Positions 47,250-58,734 of a stretch of DNA of 64,000 nucleotides are shown in pieces. A program made the translations under genes and the position numbers. This DNA is from Orientallactaga sibirica (lineage: Eukaryota > Chordata > Mammalia > Rodentia > Dipodidae), in NCBI GenBank assembly GCA_036365145.1, contig JAEOAD010000603.1:1860001-1924000 (forward strand). The letters run 5' to 3'. Positions within the stretch are counted from its first letter, which is position 1, and every line of letters starts with the position of its first letter. Below the pieces are notes generated by a model. That model had not been told where the DNA came from and ran no database searches. It saw nothing but the letters and a program-made list of their open reading frames with translations.

Positions 47250-48125
47250 ATGAGATGCTGCTGTGTTTGATATCATCTGGAAACATTTGCTTCAAGTGAC
47301 TCCATCACTCTGCATATACTATCATTTATTGCGCAAGTGCAGATACTGATTTGTAGGTAAAAAGTACTGTAACTTTTAGAGACTAGATGAATTTTAAAAA
47401 TGCAGAACTCAAAAGTAAATAATGAAATAGAATTTATTTTTATACATCTCATTATATACAGTATGATTGGGGAAGTAAGACTATATAAACTAATAAATTT
47501 AAAAAATATATAAATAAGCCAAAACTAAGGCTAAATAAAACAGTGGAATACATTCACACCACAGGATTCCAAGAAATTATTAACACTAACAAATCTACTA
47601 TTTTAATAAGTAGATGTAAATGAACCCAATATGTTGTTAAAATAACAGATACCATGTTAGAAAGGATCTTTGGAACTCCATGCTTTTGTTACCTTTTAGC
47701 CTCATTTTATTTTTAAATTGTATATTAAATTGCATGTATTTGACTTATCTGACATTTTGATGTGTAATATACTTAGCATAACTAAGTGAGCCTAATTAAT
47801 ATATGAATTGTCTCTGCAGATAGTTATTTTGTAGTAAAATATTACATTTATTCCTTATTTTTAACTTGTTTAATAACACTTTTTTATTAACTAAGGAAGG
47901 AAAAATAAAACGAAGAATGCAAATAGGTAAAGATTGGCTCTAATTGATTCTTTTCACTTCAAAGTAAAAAGTGATATTTGTACACAACTTTCTAGCTCAG
48001 TGACTTGTTTGGAACTTGTTTGGAAAAGATGGAGTTTATTTTCTTTATTGTCTGATGTTCTGATATATCATAGATAGCTACCTTTTTAACTTATTCAATC
48101 CCAGAGATTTTTTTTGATACATGTA
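47250..48125. other. A+T-rich stretch, possible old L1 3' UTR
   Basis: A segment at about 47690-47860 ('aaattgtatattaaattgca', 'cattttgatgtgtaatatac', 'cctaattaatatatgaattg') recalls the 3' UTR of old mammalian L1 elements. The remainder was not assigned. Confidence 0.35.
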
Positions 48126-48268
48126 GGGTTTTTTTTTTTTCAGTTTTTTAATTAGTTATGCATATAATGTGAATACATTAATGTTGGTGCCATTGATAGC
48201 CTCCTCCCTGTCTTCCCCCCTCTGAAGGGACCCTCCTAGTTGGGAAATGTGGGTCATGCATTGAAGTT
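48126..48268 (-). mobile_element. L1 3' UTR, 140-base fragment
   Basis: T-rich tail, then 'ttggtgccattgatagcctc', 'tctgaagggaccctcctagt' and 'gaaatgtgggtcatgcattg', the first bases of the same 3' UTR as at 51601. It is an extreme 5' truncation. Confidence 0.8.
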
Positions 48269-48269
48269 G

Positions 48270-49600
48270 GAAGGATACCCAGGTAGGAATTAATGAAGTT
48301 GGATTTGTAATGCTTTAAGCTTGACTCTACCCTTTTCACATGCTCATTAAGTATTTAGTATGCAAATTGATTCATACTTGATGACCACATTATTTACTCA
48401 ATCTTGTCTTTTTGAGGATATGAAAAGTGCTTTGTAATTTTCTGATAATTAGATTCTTTTTGTTTGTTTGTTTTCATTGAAGAAGAGAGAAAAGAGTTTT
48501 TGTTTTTGTTTTTGTTTTTTTCATTGAGTTTTTCAACTAAATACCCCATGATAGTATAATGAATAGAAGGGGCAGTTTTATTCAGAAAAAAATTGAACTG
48601 ACTTGGAATTTATCCGACGTCACTCTCCTGACTAAAAAAGAACCATTTTTTTTCAGCATAAATTTGAAATACCTTCGAATTCTGATTTAATTTTCTTTAA
48701 CATAAAGTAGCAACTTTACATTCTCTTTAAAAAATGGAATTTTGTCCTCCTAAAGTATATTTTTAGTCATGTTGGGTAAGTAGAATAATCAGCATGTATT
48801 TGAGTCCCCACTTTGTGTTTCGTGAATCATAAAATATTTTTATGGCACATACTACATAAATATTATTCTTTTCAAAGTATTTCTTTAGCAAGGACAACAC
48901 TTGCTTCCAAATTTTTAAAACTATTTTTCAAGTCAGATCCTCTGATAAAGTTGGCATGCCTTATAAAACCAACTATTTAAACAAAATCCCTAAACAGTGT
49001 TTGTTGAATATTGGCCTGATGTAGTTTCTTATCATACCTTGGCTAAAAATCAGCAATGTGAATCAAGGTTTGACAGTGTTTATATCTGAACTTTAGAGCT
49101 AATGGTTGTCCTTTGAGTATATTTTAGTAATATATACATGAATAGATTATTCATATTTTCATGTGTGGAGAGTTTGATAACAGTTGCTATCAATTTAAAA
49201 ACAACCTCAAAAACCCTATTTCAAAGCCTTATTATAGATTTCTATAAATATTGAAAGTTTTTAAAATTCAAAATATTTCCCAGAATCAGATTTTTATTGA
49301 CATAAGGTTTTCTAAAATTTGTTTTTAAGGAGAATGAATTACATGTAATGTTACTCGTAATCAGTTCTAGGCCAATGATTAAAAAAATAGTGGTATTGGA
49401 TAGGTTTTCCTGTAAGTCCATAAATAAGTATCATCAACTGCTTCATATGCCTTTGTAGGATATAGCAAAGAAATCATGTTTTTGAAATTTGTCATAAAAT
49501 AATGTATTTATATTTGATTAACTGTATGTCTACCTAATACATAAAACCATAAAGTTTACATTTAAAGTGGGCAACCTATAATATTTTTCACAGTTGCAAG
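48270..49600. other. No recognisable feature
   Basis: A+T-rich unassigned DNA with TTTTG-rich runs at about 48455-48520. Confidence 0.35.
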
Positions 49601-49604
49601 ATGT

Positions 49605-50430
49605 TTAAGTCAGACTAAGAATATCTATCTTCAGCAGTCTATAGATCAGAGATGGCCTGCCCAAGGGTTCACTTCTGAAAAGAAGGCTTGGGGACACAGC
49701 CATGCCATTCTCCTCCAATATGTGTTTGGCTGTTTTGTACTTGAAGCAGAGTAGACAGATTGGACCATGACCCCATAGACCACAAAGTCTCAAACTGAAC
49801 TCAGTGGTTACTCACCCACTGCCTGCTGGATTGTTAACAGAGATCATGAAGACCCTGTGATATTTGGATACTTCAATCTTGAAAATCCTGGCCAACCCTG
49901 GGCCACTTTGCCCTGGTATCTGGGGACAAGAGTCACGGAATGCCTTCAGAACAAGACCAGCTCTGTGTGTCCTCACTATCACTCTGAATGCCCTCATGTC
50001 AGGAAGCAGAATCCAAAGGCTTTTAGGAGGGCTCTGTACTGTACCTCCTGGGTCTATCCAGTTACCCCAGATATCTGAGGGAGAGTTGCTTCAGTTTGCT
50101 ATGCCTTGGTGCTTCATCTGTAGGGATATGGTGGAGTTCTGGGTTACTTGAGGGAGTTGCACCCAAAGCAACTCTCAATACAGAGGAGGATGGCAGTAAT
50201 AACAGCACATTGATAATATGGGTTCGGCCAACATGGCTTCTCATCCCTCCCAGGAAGCCTGTGATCTCCAAGTGAATAGCCATGCCTTTTAGCCTCACAG
50301 TGATATAGAGAAAGGCCAGGTGTATTGGAAAGTGATTCTCAGTGTTCACTGACCTGGTTGAAACCTTAGGAAAGTGATCTGGCATCCTTGATCCTCAATT
50401 TCTGCAGAGGTAAAGTGGCATTCATTAATA
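49605..50430. other. G+C-richer block, open on both strands, unidentified
   Basis: Less A+T-rich than its surroundings. On plus, 49864-50151 encodes 95 residues. The same frame extends back to about 49650 with two stops, giving a run of protein-like sequence. On minus, 49605-49793, 49812-49997 and 50062-50385 are also open. I cannot name any of them. A decayed processed pseudogene or an internal ERV/MaLR fragment would explain it. No poly(A), intron signal or target-site duplication was seen. Confidence 0.3.
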
Positions 50431-50435
50431 GACCT

Positions 50436-50775
50436 TGTGTTGGTTTAAATCAGATATCCCATGTAAACTCATGAGTTTTGAATGTTTTATCCCCAGCTGG
50501 TGGCAACTTGGGAGGTGGAGACTTGCTGGAGGAGGGTTGTTGGGAAGGAGCACTCTGGGAAGTTCCCTCCAACTCCCTCTAGCAAGAGTTTGAATCACTC
50601 TCCTACTACCATTTTCCACCTGCTGTGGCACAGAGGTGATGTCTAGCCTCTGCTCTACCATGCCTTCTCCCACCATCATGAAACTTCCCCTTTGAGACTA
50701 TAAAAATAAATCCTTACCTCCCATCAGCTGGTTTTGGTCAGGTGCTTTGTCTCCAGAACAGTGAAGGTAACTACA
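50436..50775 (+). mobile_element. Solo MaLR LTR, plus strand
   Basis: Starts TGTGTTGGTTTAAATC, contains 'atccccagctggtggcaac', 'catcatgaaacttccccttt', TATAAAAATAAATCC as the poly(A)-signal module, and ends 'ggtaactaca'. About 340 bases and laid out like the other MaLR LTRs here. No 5-bp duplication was recognised. It splits the G+C-richer block. Confidence 0.7.
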
Positions 50776-50779
50776 AGAG

Positions 50780-51595
50780 TCCTCCCTCTCCTCTCCAGCT
50801 GAGACCCCAGTTCTTCTGAAACCTGCATTTTTCCAGTCAAGGCAGGCATCCAAAGCTACCTTGGGGCTATTTGTTCTGTGATTGTAGTCACCTCACTGCA
50901 GGTGTGAGCAGTTCCTACTTTCCTCATACAAACCCTTGTGAGGTGTGTTCCTGAAGTCATCTTTGGGCCTTGGATGACTGGCTAGATGTCTGGGAGTTCT
51001 GGTTGCACAGTGACCTTGGATGCATCAACCTTTGAACCCCAGGTGAGCCTCTTCTCACTGCCCAGGGAACTGGATCCCCATAAGGCATTCCACGGCATGG
51101 TTACTGCAGGAAATTTCTCTGACACTTTTCCCATCTCTGCTTTTATCTTAATATCAAGTGCCATTAATAGGTTGCAAAGAGGTCCAAGTAAATGACAGCA
51201 TGTTTTGAGGCTATGTCCACCTGAGGAGGAGAGCTGATCATTTCCTCAGCAGGTCCTTCCAGTGTAGTGAGAAGGGCTTAATTGCCTAAAGGACCAGCCA
51301 GGCCAGTGGCCAATGTCAAAGCCAAGCTCCACACTTTAATACCAAGTAGAATTGGTGTGGGGCACCAAAAAGAAGCTGTGAGAGAACTGAAGCACTGTAC
51401 CCCTTTATTTCTTATCATGAAAAAGCATGGGATTCCATCTCTCAAGCACCGTGTTAGTGGGTTCTCAAGGTTCCCGGGGGTGATCACACCCTCCAGCGGC
51501 AGGTCAATGTCTAAGTGGCCTCTTGCAGAGCTGCTTCTCACACAGCCCTCTGACCTAATCACTGTTTTATTTACTGTAACCTTGTGAACAAGGCT
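50780..51595. other. Continuation of the G+C-richer block
   Basis: Open on both strands: plus 50986-51195 and 51282-51587 (101 codons), minus 50982-51164 and 51278-51562. None is recognised. The text ends shortly before the T-rich tail of the next L1. It may form one older unit with 49605-50430 that the MaLR LTR interrupts. Confidence 0.3.
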
Positions 51596-51600
51596 GGGAT

Positions 51601-52790
51601 TTTTTTTTTTTTACTATAAATTCTTTATTTCTTTTTTCAAAATTATTTTTTGAGTAAACAGCACATGTTGGTACCATCCTTACTCTCATCCCTGTGCTTC
51701 CCCCTCCTAAGGGACCCTCCTTGTTGGGGATTGTGGGTCATGCATTGTTGGGGTAGCCATCAGTTATGGGGAAGTGGTAATGTCTCTGTGCATAATGTCC
51801 CAACTTGTGGCTCTAACAATCTTTCTGCTTCCTCTTCTGCAAATTTCCCTGGACCATGTTGGGTTGACTTTAGGTACTTCTGTGATGAGGTCTAGGGAGC
51901 CTTTATGTTTCTGGATCTCTGGTTTGGTAGGAGTTGAGTGTTCTCTCTGTCTATCTCCTTCACCCTTGTGTTGATACCAGGTTCGCCAAGAAAGCAGCAC
52001 TCTTGCTCATTCCCCCCAATTACTCTATGGTTTCAGCTGGGGCCCAGGTTAAGTGCAATGGGCTGATTCTCTTCTCAGGTTCTGCGTCCATCTGAAAAAG
52101 AGAAGCAGATTTTCCATTGGAGAGTGAAGTGAAGACTGGGAATTTTGCACAGTTAAATGTCTTCCAGGGTGACATCCTCCTGATGTGTGAAATTTCCCTG
52201 GGTACAGATCCAAGGCTTGTCTCTGTGTCCTCTGTCTTTACTGTTGAGTCCAGACATTTGAAGCTTCCCTGTTAGCCTCAGAGAGCTGAGGGTCCAGCCG
52301 AGGTCTTGGTGTTTTTCTGGAGATTCAAAAAGGGTGTGTGTGTGGGGGTGGTGTATGTGGGTGGTTCCTTGTTATGCCCTTGATTAGGTGAGTGTCTGGG
52401 AGTGTGCATGAGCTCATGTGAACCTTCCTCTAAACTCCCATCTGTGGCTGCACTGTGCCCTTCCCTCTGACCTTCCCACCCCACAGGACAGGGAAGTGCA
52501 GAGGCATACTATTTGGACACACAAACACACATGTTTTTTGCTGATGATTAGTCTAACTGGAATAGGATGGTATCTCATTTTGATTTGGCATTCCCATGAT
52601 AAGTGATATTCAGCATTTTTCACATACTTGGCTGTTTGTATGCCTTCTTTTCAGAAGTGTCTACTCAGACATTTCAGCCCTTTTTACTTAAATTCTTTTG
52701 ACTTTGTGTGTTTGGCTTTTTGAGTCCCTTATATATTCTGGATTAACAGTTCTTTGTTGTATCATTTAATAAAAATAAAATAAAATGAAT
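51601..52790 (-). mobile_element. L1, rearranged 3' end, minus strand
   Basis: The T-tract at 51601-51612 begins the terminal 3' UTR shared with 365-920 and 39955-40445. From about 52140 to 52545 the sequence differs from the L1 at 970-1700. At 52548 recognisable ORF2 text returns ('gtctaactggaataggatgg', 'cttggctgtttgtatgcctt', 'cccttatatattctgg'). That ORF2 point lies several hundred bases upstream of the stop, so the end of ORF2 is missing. An internal deletion or a mosaic subfamily would explain this. Confidence 0.65.
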
Positions 52791-52839
52791 ATATAGCTCC
52801 TCAAATATTTACCATTTCTTTATATTGCAAACTTTCTTT

Positions 52840-53053
52840 TTTATTTTATTTACTTATTATTTGAGAGAGAGTGTGGGGCAGATACATATATAGAGAGAAT
52901 GGGCTCACCAGGGCCTCTAGCCACTGCAAACAAACTCCAGATGCATGTACCACCTTGTGCATCTGGCTTACATGTATCCTGGAGAATCGAACTGGGTCCC
53001 TTAGCTTTGCAGGCAGGCACCTTATCCAACCACTAAGCCATCTCTCCAGCCCT
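52840..53053 (-). mobile_element. DIP SINE, short form
   Basis: Antisense: T-rich tail, GA tract, 'aacaaactccagatgcatgt', 'gtgcatctggcttacatg', end 'aagccatctctccagccc'. The flanks share aactttc (left about 52831, right about 53061), a weak duplication. Confidence 0.88.
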
Positions 53054-53059
53054 GGTGTG

Positions 53060-53680
53060 AACTTTCAAAATTCTTTTTTGTGGATTTCTGAAATATACAA
53101 TGCATATATGTCAGCTACAGGTACCATGGCATGCAGGAGCACTAAAGAAACTCTTGCTCCAATACTATTATAACAAAATACCCATCGATCAACCTATCTC
53201 CATTTCTTCTGTGAATCTATTCTCTGTCTGGCATCTGGAATCAACATTCTACTCTGAACTTCTATGAGATCACATTTAGATCCCACAAAGGACTGAGTCC
53301 ATATGACACTTATCTTTTTTTGCCTGGATTATTTCACTTATCCTAATGATCTCCACTGTCAAATATGCTGGCACAAAGGACAGGCTTTCCTTGATTTTTA
53401 CAACTTAATAGTACTCCATTGTGTGGACAGTCTACATTTTGTTATCCATCCATCAGGTGACAGATGTTTAAGTGTTTCCATATTTTGGGGCTGTTGTGAA
53501 TAGTATTATGAGGAACATGAATGCAAGGTGTCTCTTGGACATATAAATTTCATTTCCTCTGGAAATATATCCCATAGTAAAATTTTATACCAGAGTTTAA
53601 TTTTTAATATTTTGAAGAATTTTGTAGTTCACTATAGCAGTTTACTGCTTTTCATTTAAACCAGTAGTGTACAAGAGTCT
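53060..53680 (-). mobile_element. Older L1 3' end, minus strand
   Basis: The antisense phrases 'aatagtactccattgtgtgg', 'tttgttatccatccatcagg', 'ggggctgttgtgaatagtat' and 'ttcatttcctctggaaatat' follow the 3' end of old mammalian L1 elements. It is diverged and not of the lineage with the jerboa-type 3' UTR. Confidence 0.65.
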
Positions 53681-53689
53681 TGTTTTCTC

Positions 53690-54700
53690 ACCTCCCACAT
53701 CAGCAGTTCTTGAATTATATCAGTTGGATATCTTCTTAGAGAGAAGCTTAAACTTAGTGTAAAGAAAATTACATCTGGGTGGATACCCTGGGCTTTTGGA
53801 TGTACCTAAGCATATCAATACCAATCAACCTCACTTTCTCCTATGTGTTCTAACATGCATTGCTCCAGAGAAAATATTTACTGTTTGTCTTTACTCTGAG
53901 CATCCCTTTATTTTTTTAAGACTATTTTATCTTCTATTTGACCAATAACATCCAGCAGATTACACAGATCCTATTATATTTGTGTGAAGAAATTTGATAA
54001 AATCCAAATTTTCTGGAACAATTACTACTTAAGAGAATATCTAAAACATGTTTTTCTGTCTATTTTTTTCAACATAAATCTTTTACTTGTAAGTAATATT
54101 GGGTTCTACTAAGTACTATAGTTTAATAAACTTATTTAATACCTTTCAACAAAGTGCCTTCTCCATGCTTGAATGCTAAATGAGGGACTCAGTGTACACT
54201 AATGAACCACATTTTCCTATTATTCATGTCATGAAATTTACAAACAATTGGCAAAGAAAATGCAAAAAAGGAAAAATAATGTATGTAATTGCTGATATAA
54301 CAAAAAACGAATAATCATAGAAACAAAAAATAATAACAAAGGTAAGGATGTACTATTTAAGTTTAAAAAGCTAAATTCAGCCTTCTTTGAAAATATTGAA
54401 TTTAAAATAAGATTTAAGTGTTGAAAACAGTTCACCCAATAAAATTCATGCATTGTGCATGTTTGGAGAAAAGATGTTGGTGAAGAATCTTTCAAAGTTA
54501 ATTGCAAGATTAAACATCCAAAAATAGAAAGTAATAAAGGAAAAGAAAGCTTGCAATTTTTGAAAAATTGGAATGACATGAAAGTGACTGTGGTATGATA
54601 ACCAAAGGGGACATTTTTATAAAGGACTTGACAAATATTAATAGGGTGATGGTTTTCTTTCCAAGCAGGGCATACATATCCCTTAATAGTCTCCTAATTC
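53690..54700. other. No recognisable feature
   Basis: A+T-rich. The minus-strand frames 54238-54579 and 54510-54854 (113 and 114 codons) are rich in Phe, Leu and Ser, as expected of AAA/GAA-rich DNA read antisense. They are judged chance. Confidence 0.35.
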
Positions 54701-54719
54701 TGAGTAAAAGAGAACTATC

Positions 54720-54943
54720 ATGAAATACTATAAAGTATATCCATTGTGGGTAAAAAACAATAGTGAAAATATAACACATCAATTGATATTTGGACCTCTG
54801 GAGTTTACTGGAGGACTCGGCACTTACACTCATCACAACACAACAAGCACACATAGAAGGTCAGTAAATAGAGAGGGCATTGGCAGAGTCTGCAATACTC
54901 TATGCTGTGTTAAACTGTGGTGTCCCAGGCCAATGCATCAGCA

Positions 54944-54981
<38 letters not shown>
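54720..54981 (+). mobile_element. Possible retrocopy ending in (A)37, family unknown
   Basis: Thirty-seven A residues at 54945-54981 follow 'ccaggccaatgcatcagcac'. The upstream 200 bases match no SINE or L1 in this window. A pure tail this long usually marks a retroposed RNA. No start or duplication could be fixed. Confidence 0.3.
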
Positions 54982-54983
<2 letters not shown>

Positions 54984-55007
54984 ATTTGAGACTCCAAGTA
55001 TAAATGC

Positions 55008-55530
55008 TTTATTGAAGGATGGTCAATTAGGGAAACTGATCAGGCATAACTAGAGAAATTCTACATTCCTAGAAGGAAGGTAGATATCAGTGACTCGGGC
55101 AGTCAACACAAGCTTCTCAGTACTTTAAACTTTACAAAGCTTAAATTTACAAATGCAGACCAAGCTCAACTATGTACAAACAGGCTTTCTATAGATTACA
55201 TCCTCAGACCTGCACAGCTGTTGAGATAGGGCAGGTCCAGTTCCTTAGACACAAGAATATTCAGAAAAATGGAGCAACCATCCTTTCCTACCAAGGATGA
55301 ATCAGAATCAAAAGGATTTCCGGTTATTTCTGTTTGGCATCACCACACCACATTCTCTGCTTCCATTCTCTTTTAACTCTTCATCTCTTGCATCCTTAGC
55401 AGCTAGTTTTTCTACTATTATTATTATATCTAGCACATTATCATGATTATCAATATTGTATTTTGGAATTGTTATTAGTCACTTTTCATTTCCCACTATA
55501 AGCTTTCTCATAGATGGGATGAGTTTTGCT
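55008..55530 (-). pseudogene. Possible terminal-exon or retrocopy remnant, unidentified
   Basis: On the minus strand AATAAA lies at 55013-55008. About 300 bases of 3'-UTR-like sequence precede it. Upstream of that, 54 codons read without a stop and end near 55318. Their C-terminal part is charged (EKLAAKDARDEELKENG) in a manner uncommon for chance A+T-rich frames. The frame continues upstream past one TGA for another 25 or so codons. No poly(A) lies on the minus strand. I do not recognise the protein. Confidence 0.25.
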
Positions 55531-55534
55531 TGTG

Positions 55535-56540
55535 GTTTTGTATTTCCCACATTCCTTATTTAAGAAAAGAGACTATGGAAATATAAGATAGGTAGGTAAA
55601 AGAAAACAAATGCAAAACATATTCTATTCCTTTTGTCTTCAACTAGAATGAAATCATACTGCTTGAAAGGTTTTCATGATCAATTTTTGCATAGTTCCAC
55701 TTCACAGAACATTTACACATGTTTTTATTTTTTTCTCTTTCTTTTTCATTTTTGGTACAAAGATACCTAGATATTTCAACAGCAAAAGAGTTAAATTTCT
55801 TTCTGGAGGAAAAACAAATAAGCATGTGGAAAAAAGCAAATTTAATTGTACAGTCAGCTGTGTTATTATTTTATCTTCTGGTAGCAAAGTGAGCATATTT
55901 ACTATTGTTTTAAACTTCACCAGCCACCCCAATGGTTTCCTATGCTTGTTTATTTTGGATTGTGGTCATGATTCCTACATAAATGTTTACAGATCTCATG
56001 AAGTTACAGGCTACTTTTAGAAAGGTTATTACCTCTGAAGGTAAGAACTATGCTTATAGTTTTGTGAACTTATTTACTAAATATGTTAGCAGGTTTGACA
56101 TGATGAGTGATTGAAATAGATTTGGATACAATGGAATTAACCTCTATCTGTCCAGGTTTTCCTGAAAGCATACATACCAGGCTCTAGGAAACAGTGCCTC
56201 TTCCTAGCATACCAGACCATAGAATTAGCATTGACTCAGTCACAATAGTGGTGGGTGAACACATGACAGTGAGGATGTGGATTTCAACCACTAACCCATT
56301 CACAAATGCTCCAGCAGCTTCTTTCAGAAACAAACTATTGGTTTCCCCAAAGACTGAACGTACAACTTAGAAGTCAAACAAATTTTCTGTTTTACTCTGG
56401 GAAAAGAAAATTTAAACAGTAACAAAATGATGATCCATTTTACCATCCTAGATATCTATACAAATAATGTAAGTAAAAGATTTGTTCTTTCTTTATTTGC
56501 TGAACACAGTTTTGGTTGATTTGATGAAGGGGATGGCAAA
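55535..56540. other. No recognisable feature
   Basis: Unassigned A+T-rich DNA with short frames on both strands at 55643-56020. Confidence 0.35.
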
Positions 56541-56548
56541 GGTATTTC

Positions 56549-56574
56549 TTTTGTTTGTTTGTTTGTTTGTTTGT

Positions 56575-56605
<31 letters not shown>

Positions 56606-56607
56606 TT
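56549..56607 (+). repeat. (TTTG)n(TTTA)n microsatellite
   Basis: A compound tetranucleotide tract. Confidence 0.92.
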
Positions 56608-56714
56608 GCCTATACCATCCTTTTACCTCCTAGGTTTAAAGTGCAACAGGCTGATAAAATTATCAAGAACTTGTTAAACTCAAGTAAATTTTGTCTCAAA
56701 TTTGTATTCCCAGT

Positions 56715-56835
56715 ACACTAATTGTGCAACTTCAGCAAGTTTATGTGATTTTTCCCAAGTTTCAATTCTGTCATCTTTGAAATGATATCCCTATTCCAAC
56801 AGTTGCTATAAGCATTAGATCATGTACAAATTGAT
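56715..56835 (+). mobile_element. MIR fragment, plus strand
   Basis: 'attgtgcaacttcagcaagt', 'tttcaattctgtcatctttg' and 'aaatgatatccctattcc' follow the MIR core and 3' part in order. Very old. Confidence 0.55.
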
Positions 56836-56917
56836 CTATGTACAAACTATATCTATATGTAAGAGTATATACTGTTAGCCAGCACTAATTTGGGCATTTT
56901 TAAATGAGTAGTATTAT

Positions 56918-57030
56918 ACCAGTTATAGTGGCTCAGTCCCAGAACATGGAAGGCTAAAGTAAGAGGATCACCATGAGTTCAAGGCTACTCTGGGCTACAG
57001 AGTGAGTTTCAGGTCATTTAAAAAAAAATT
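56918..57030 (+). mobile_element. B1-like SINE, partly deleted
   Basis: 'ccagttatagtggctcagtc', 'gtaagaggatcaccatgagt' and 'ctctgggctacagagtgagt', with an A-rich end. A stretch after the left promoter region is missing. Confidence 0.65.
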
Positions 57031-57239
57031 AAAATATAGTAGCTTCACTTGCAACTTTTGAATAATGTATATGATAAGATTGAGTTGATCTCATGTTTGG
57101 CAAGTTGTGACTTAGTTTTCTTATTTCAGAAGTATTTGTTCAATAAATTACTTGTGTTATGGCTGAAGATTATGTTAGAATTGCAACCTCTTCCAAAGGT
57201 AACTTTAGCCAGTGTGATATCTTTAAGAATTTGGCAGGG

Positions 57240-57645
57240 AAACAGCTGAAACCATAGAGTAATGTGGGGAAAGGGCAAGAGTACAGCTCTCTCAGTGAAC
57301 ATGACACCAGAAAAAGGCTGAAGGAGATAAACACAGAGAACATCCAACTCCTACTAAGCCAGATATCCAGAGACACAGAAGCTCCCAAAACCTCACCACT
57401 GAAGCAGAACTAAAATGATCCCAACTTGGCTCAGGGAAATTCGTGGAAGAGGGGGCAGAAAGAGTGTTAGAGCCACAAGTTGGGTCATTATGCACAGAGA
57501 CTTGGCCTATCCCCCATAATTTTTGACTACCCCCACAATGCATGACCCACATTCCCCATTGATGAGGGTGTCTTTGGAGGTGGGAGGACATGGAGGAGGA
57601 TAATGGAGCCACCAATATGAAAGTAAAATTAGAATAATATAAACA
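57240..57645 (+). mobile_element. L1 3' UTR, plus strand
   Basis: The complement of the terminal 3' UTR seen at 39955-40445: 'gaaccatagagtaat'-like start, 'cctcaccactgaagcagaac', 'gttgggtcattatgcacaga' and 'caatgcatgacccacattcc', ending in an A-rich tail. The two minus-strand frames inside it are by-products. Confidence 0.85.
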
Positions 57646-57934
57646 AAATAATAAATTATTAAATAAAAATTTGGTAGGGGAAGAACAGACTACTAACCTT
57701 AATTGTCCCTTTAAACATGTAAGTATAGATCAAAGGGCATATGTAAATTCCATAAAGACTGTAAATGAATGATTTTGTTTTGTTTTTCAAGCTTAATACT
57801 AAAAGCAGATTTAGAAAAGGAGGTCTAGAAAGTCTTCCAATTACCTGGCTATTGTTCCATCCAAGATAGTCCCCAGTAGGGGCTATTTTATGGATTTTAA
57901 CATATTTAATCACTTTAAAAATCCAATATCATCT

Positions 57935-58078
57935 CTGCTACCATTTTTATGTGATAGGTGAAGATACCACCACAAGGAGAGGTTAAATGCAGTTCTCCAT
58001 GTCATACCCATTGAGGTGGGTTCAACTTAAGTCAGTCTACTATTAGAGTCTATAACCTTAATTATCATGTTCTGCTGC
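57935..58078 (-). mobile_element. MIR, minus strand
   Basis: Antisense MIR order: 'gataggtgaagataccacca', 'aggagaggttaaatgcagtt', then 'gtgggttcaacttaagtcag' near the tRNA-like part and 'ccttaattat'. Diverged. Confidence 0.55.
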
Positions 58079-58455
58079 CATCTGTGAACAGAATAATGGC
58101 ATCATGCTCAGCATATCACACAGCCCCAAATATTGTTCCTATGTGAGAGGGGAGTATAGTTAGGGTGACTGGACCCCTGAAGGTAAAAAAAAAAAAATTA
58201 AAAAAAGGCAGGAATGTTTGCACTTGCTAGAAATCAAAGATGATCTGACTTCTTATCCCTTGCCTACTTTCCACAACCTGGACCTCTCCTGGAAGGGAGG
58301 GCTTTCATAGGATTTAAACACTGTGGTTGGTCAAGTTCAGCTCCTGGAACTTGGTGCATGGCTAGTCTCTTCCTCAGACAGCCCCTAATCCTAACCAACC
58401 ACCTAGCTGTGCCTCTAGTTCACCTGAGCCTGAAGAGAGCCCATCACCATGACTT

Positions 58456-58463
58456 TATAAATA
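58456..58463 (+). promoter_or_regulatory. TATA box of the solo LTR
   Basis: TATAAATA within U3-like sequence. If active, transcription would start about 25-30 bases downstream, towards the flank. Confidence 0.5.
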
Positions 58464-58728
58464 CCCTTGCAAGGGGAAGCAAGCTCTCTGACCACTTGAG
58501 CACTTCCAGCTCTGGGTGAGTTTTTCCCTTAGCTGGGCCTGGGATGGAGGGTCTCTAACCCTTACTTTCCCTCGTGGGCTCATTTATTCCCTCCAGCTCC
58601 CCACATGGCAGGAGCCCCTTGAACTTTCTTTTAACTTTGCTTTCTGTTTTTTTTTTTTTTTTTTTTCAGGCCCTCCACATGGGCTCTGTGGTCACATGGG
58701 TGCCTTTCCTTGGCTTTGTACTTCCCTC

Positions 58729-58734
58729 AATAAA
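58729..58734 (+). terminator. Poly(A) signal of the solo LTR
   Basis: AATAAA within 'tcaataaatataat' in the 3' part of the LTR. Confidence 0.5.

Noticed and set aside
54238..54854. Two overlapping 113-114 codon minus-strand frames
   Set aside because: Composition is dominated by Phe, Leu, Ser and Ile, as expected from A-rich plus-strand DNA. There is no domain, and the two overlap in different frames.
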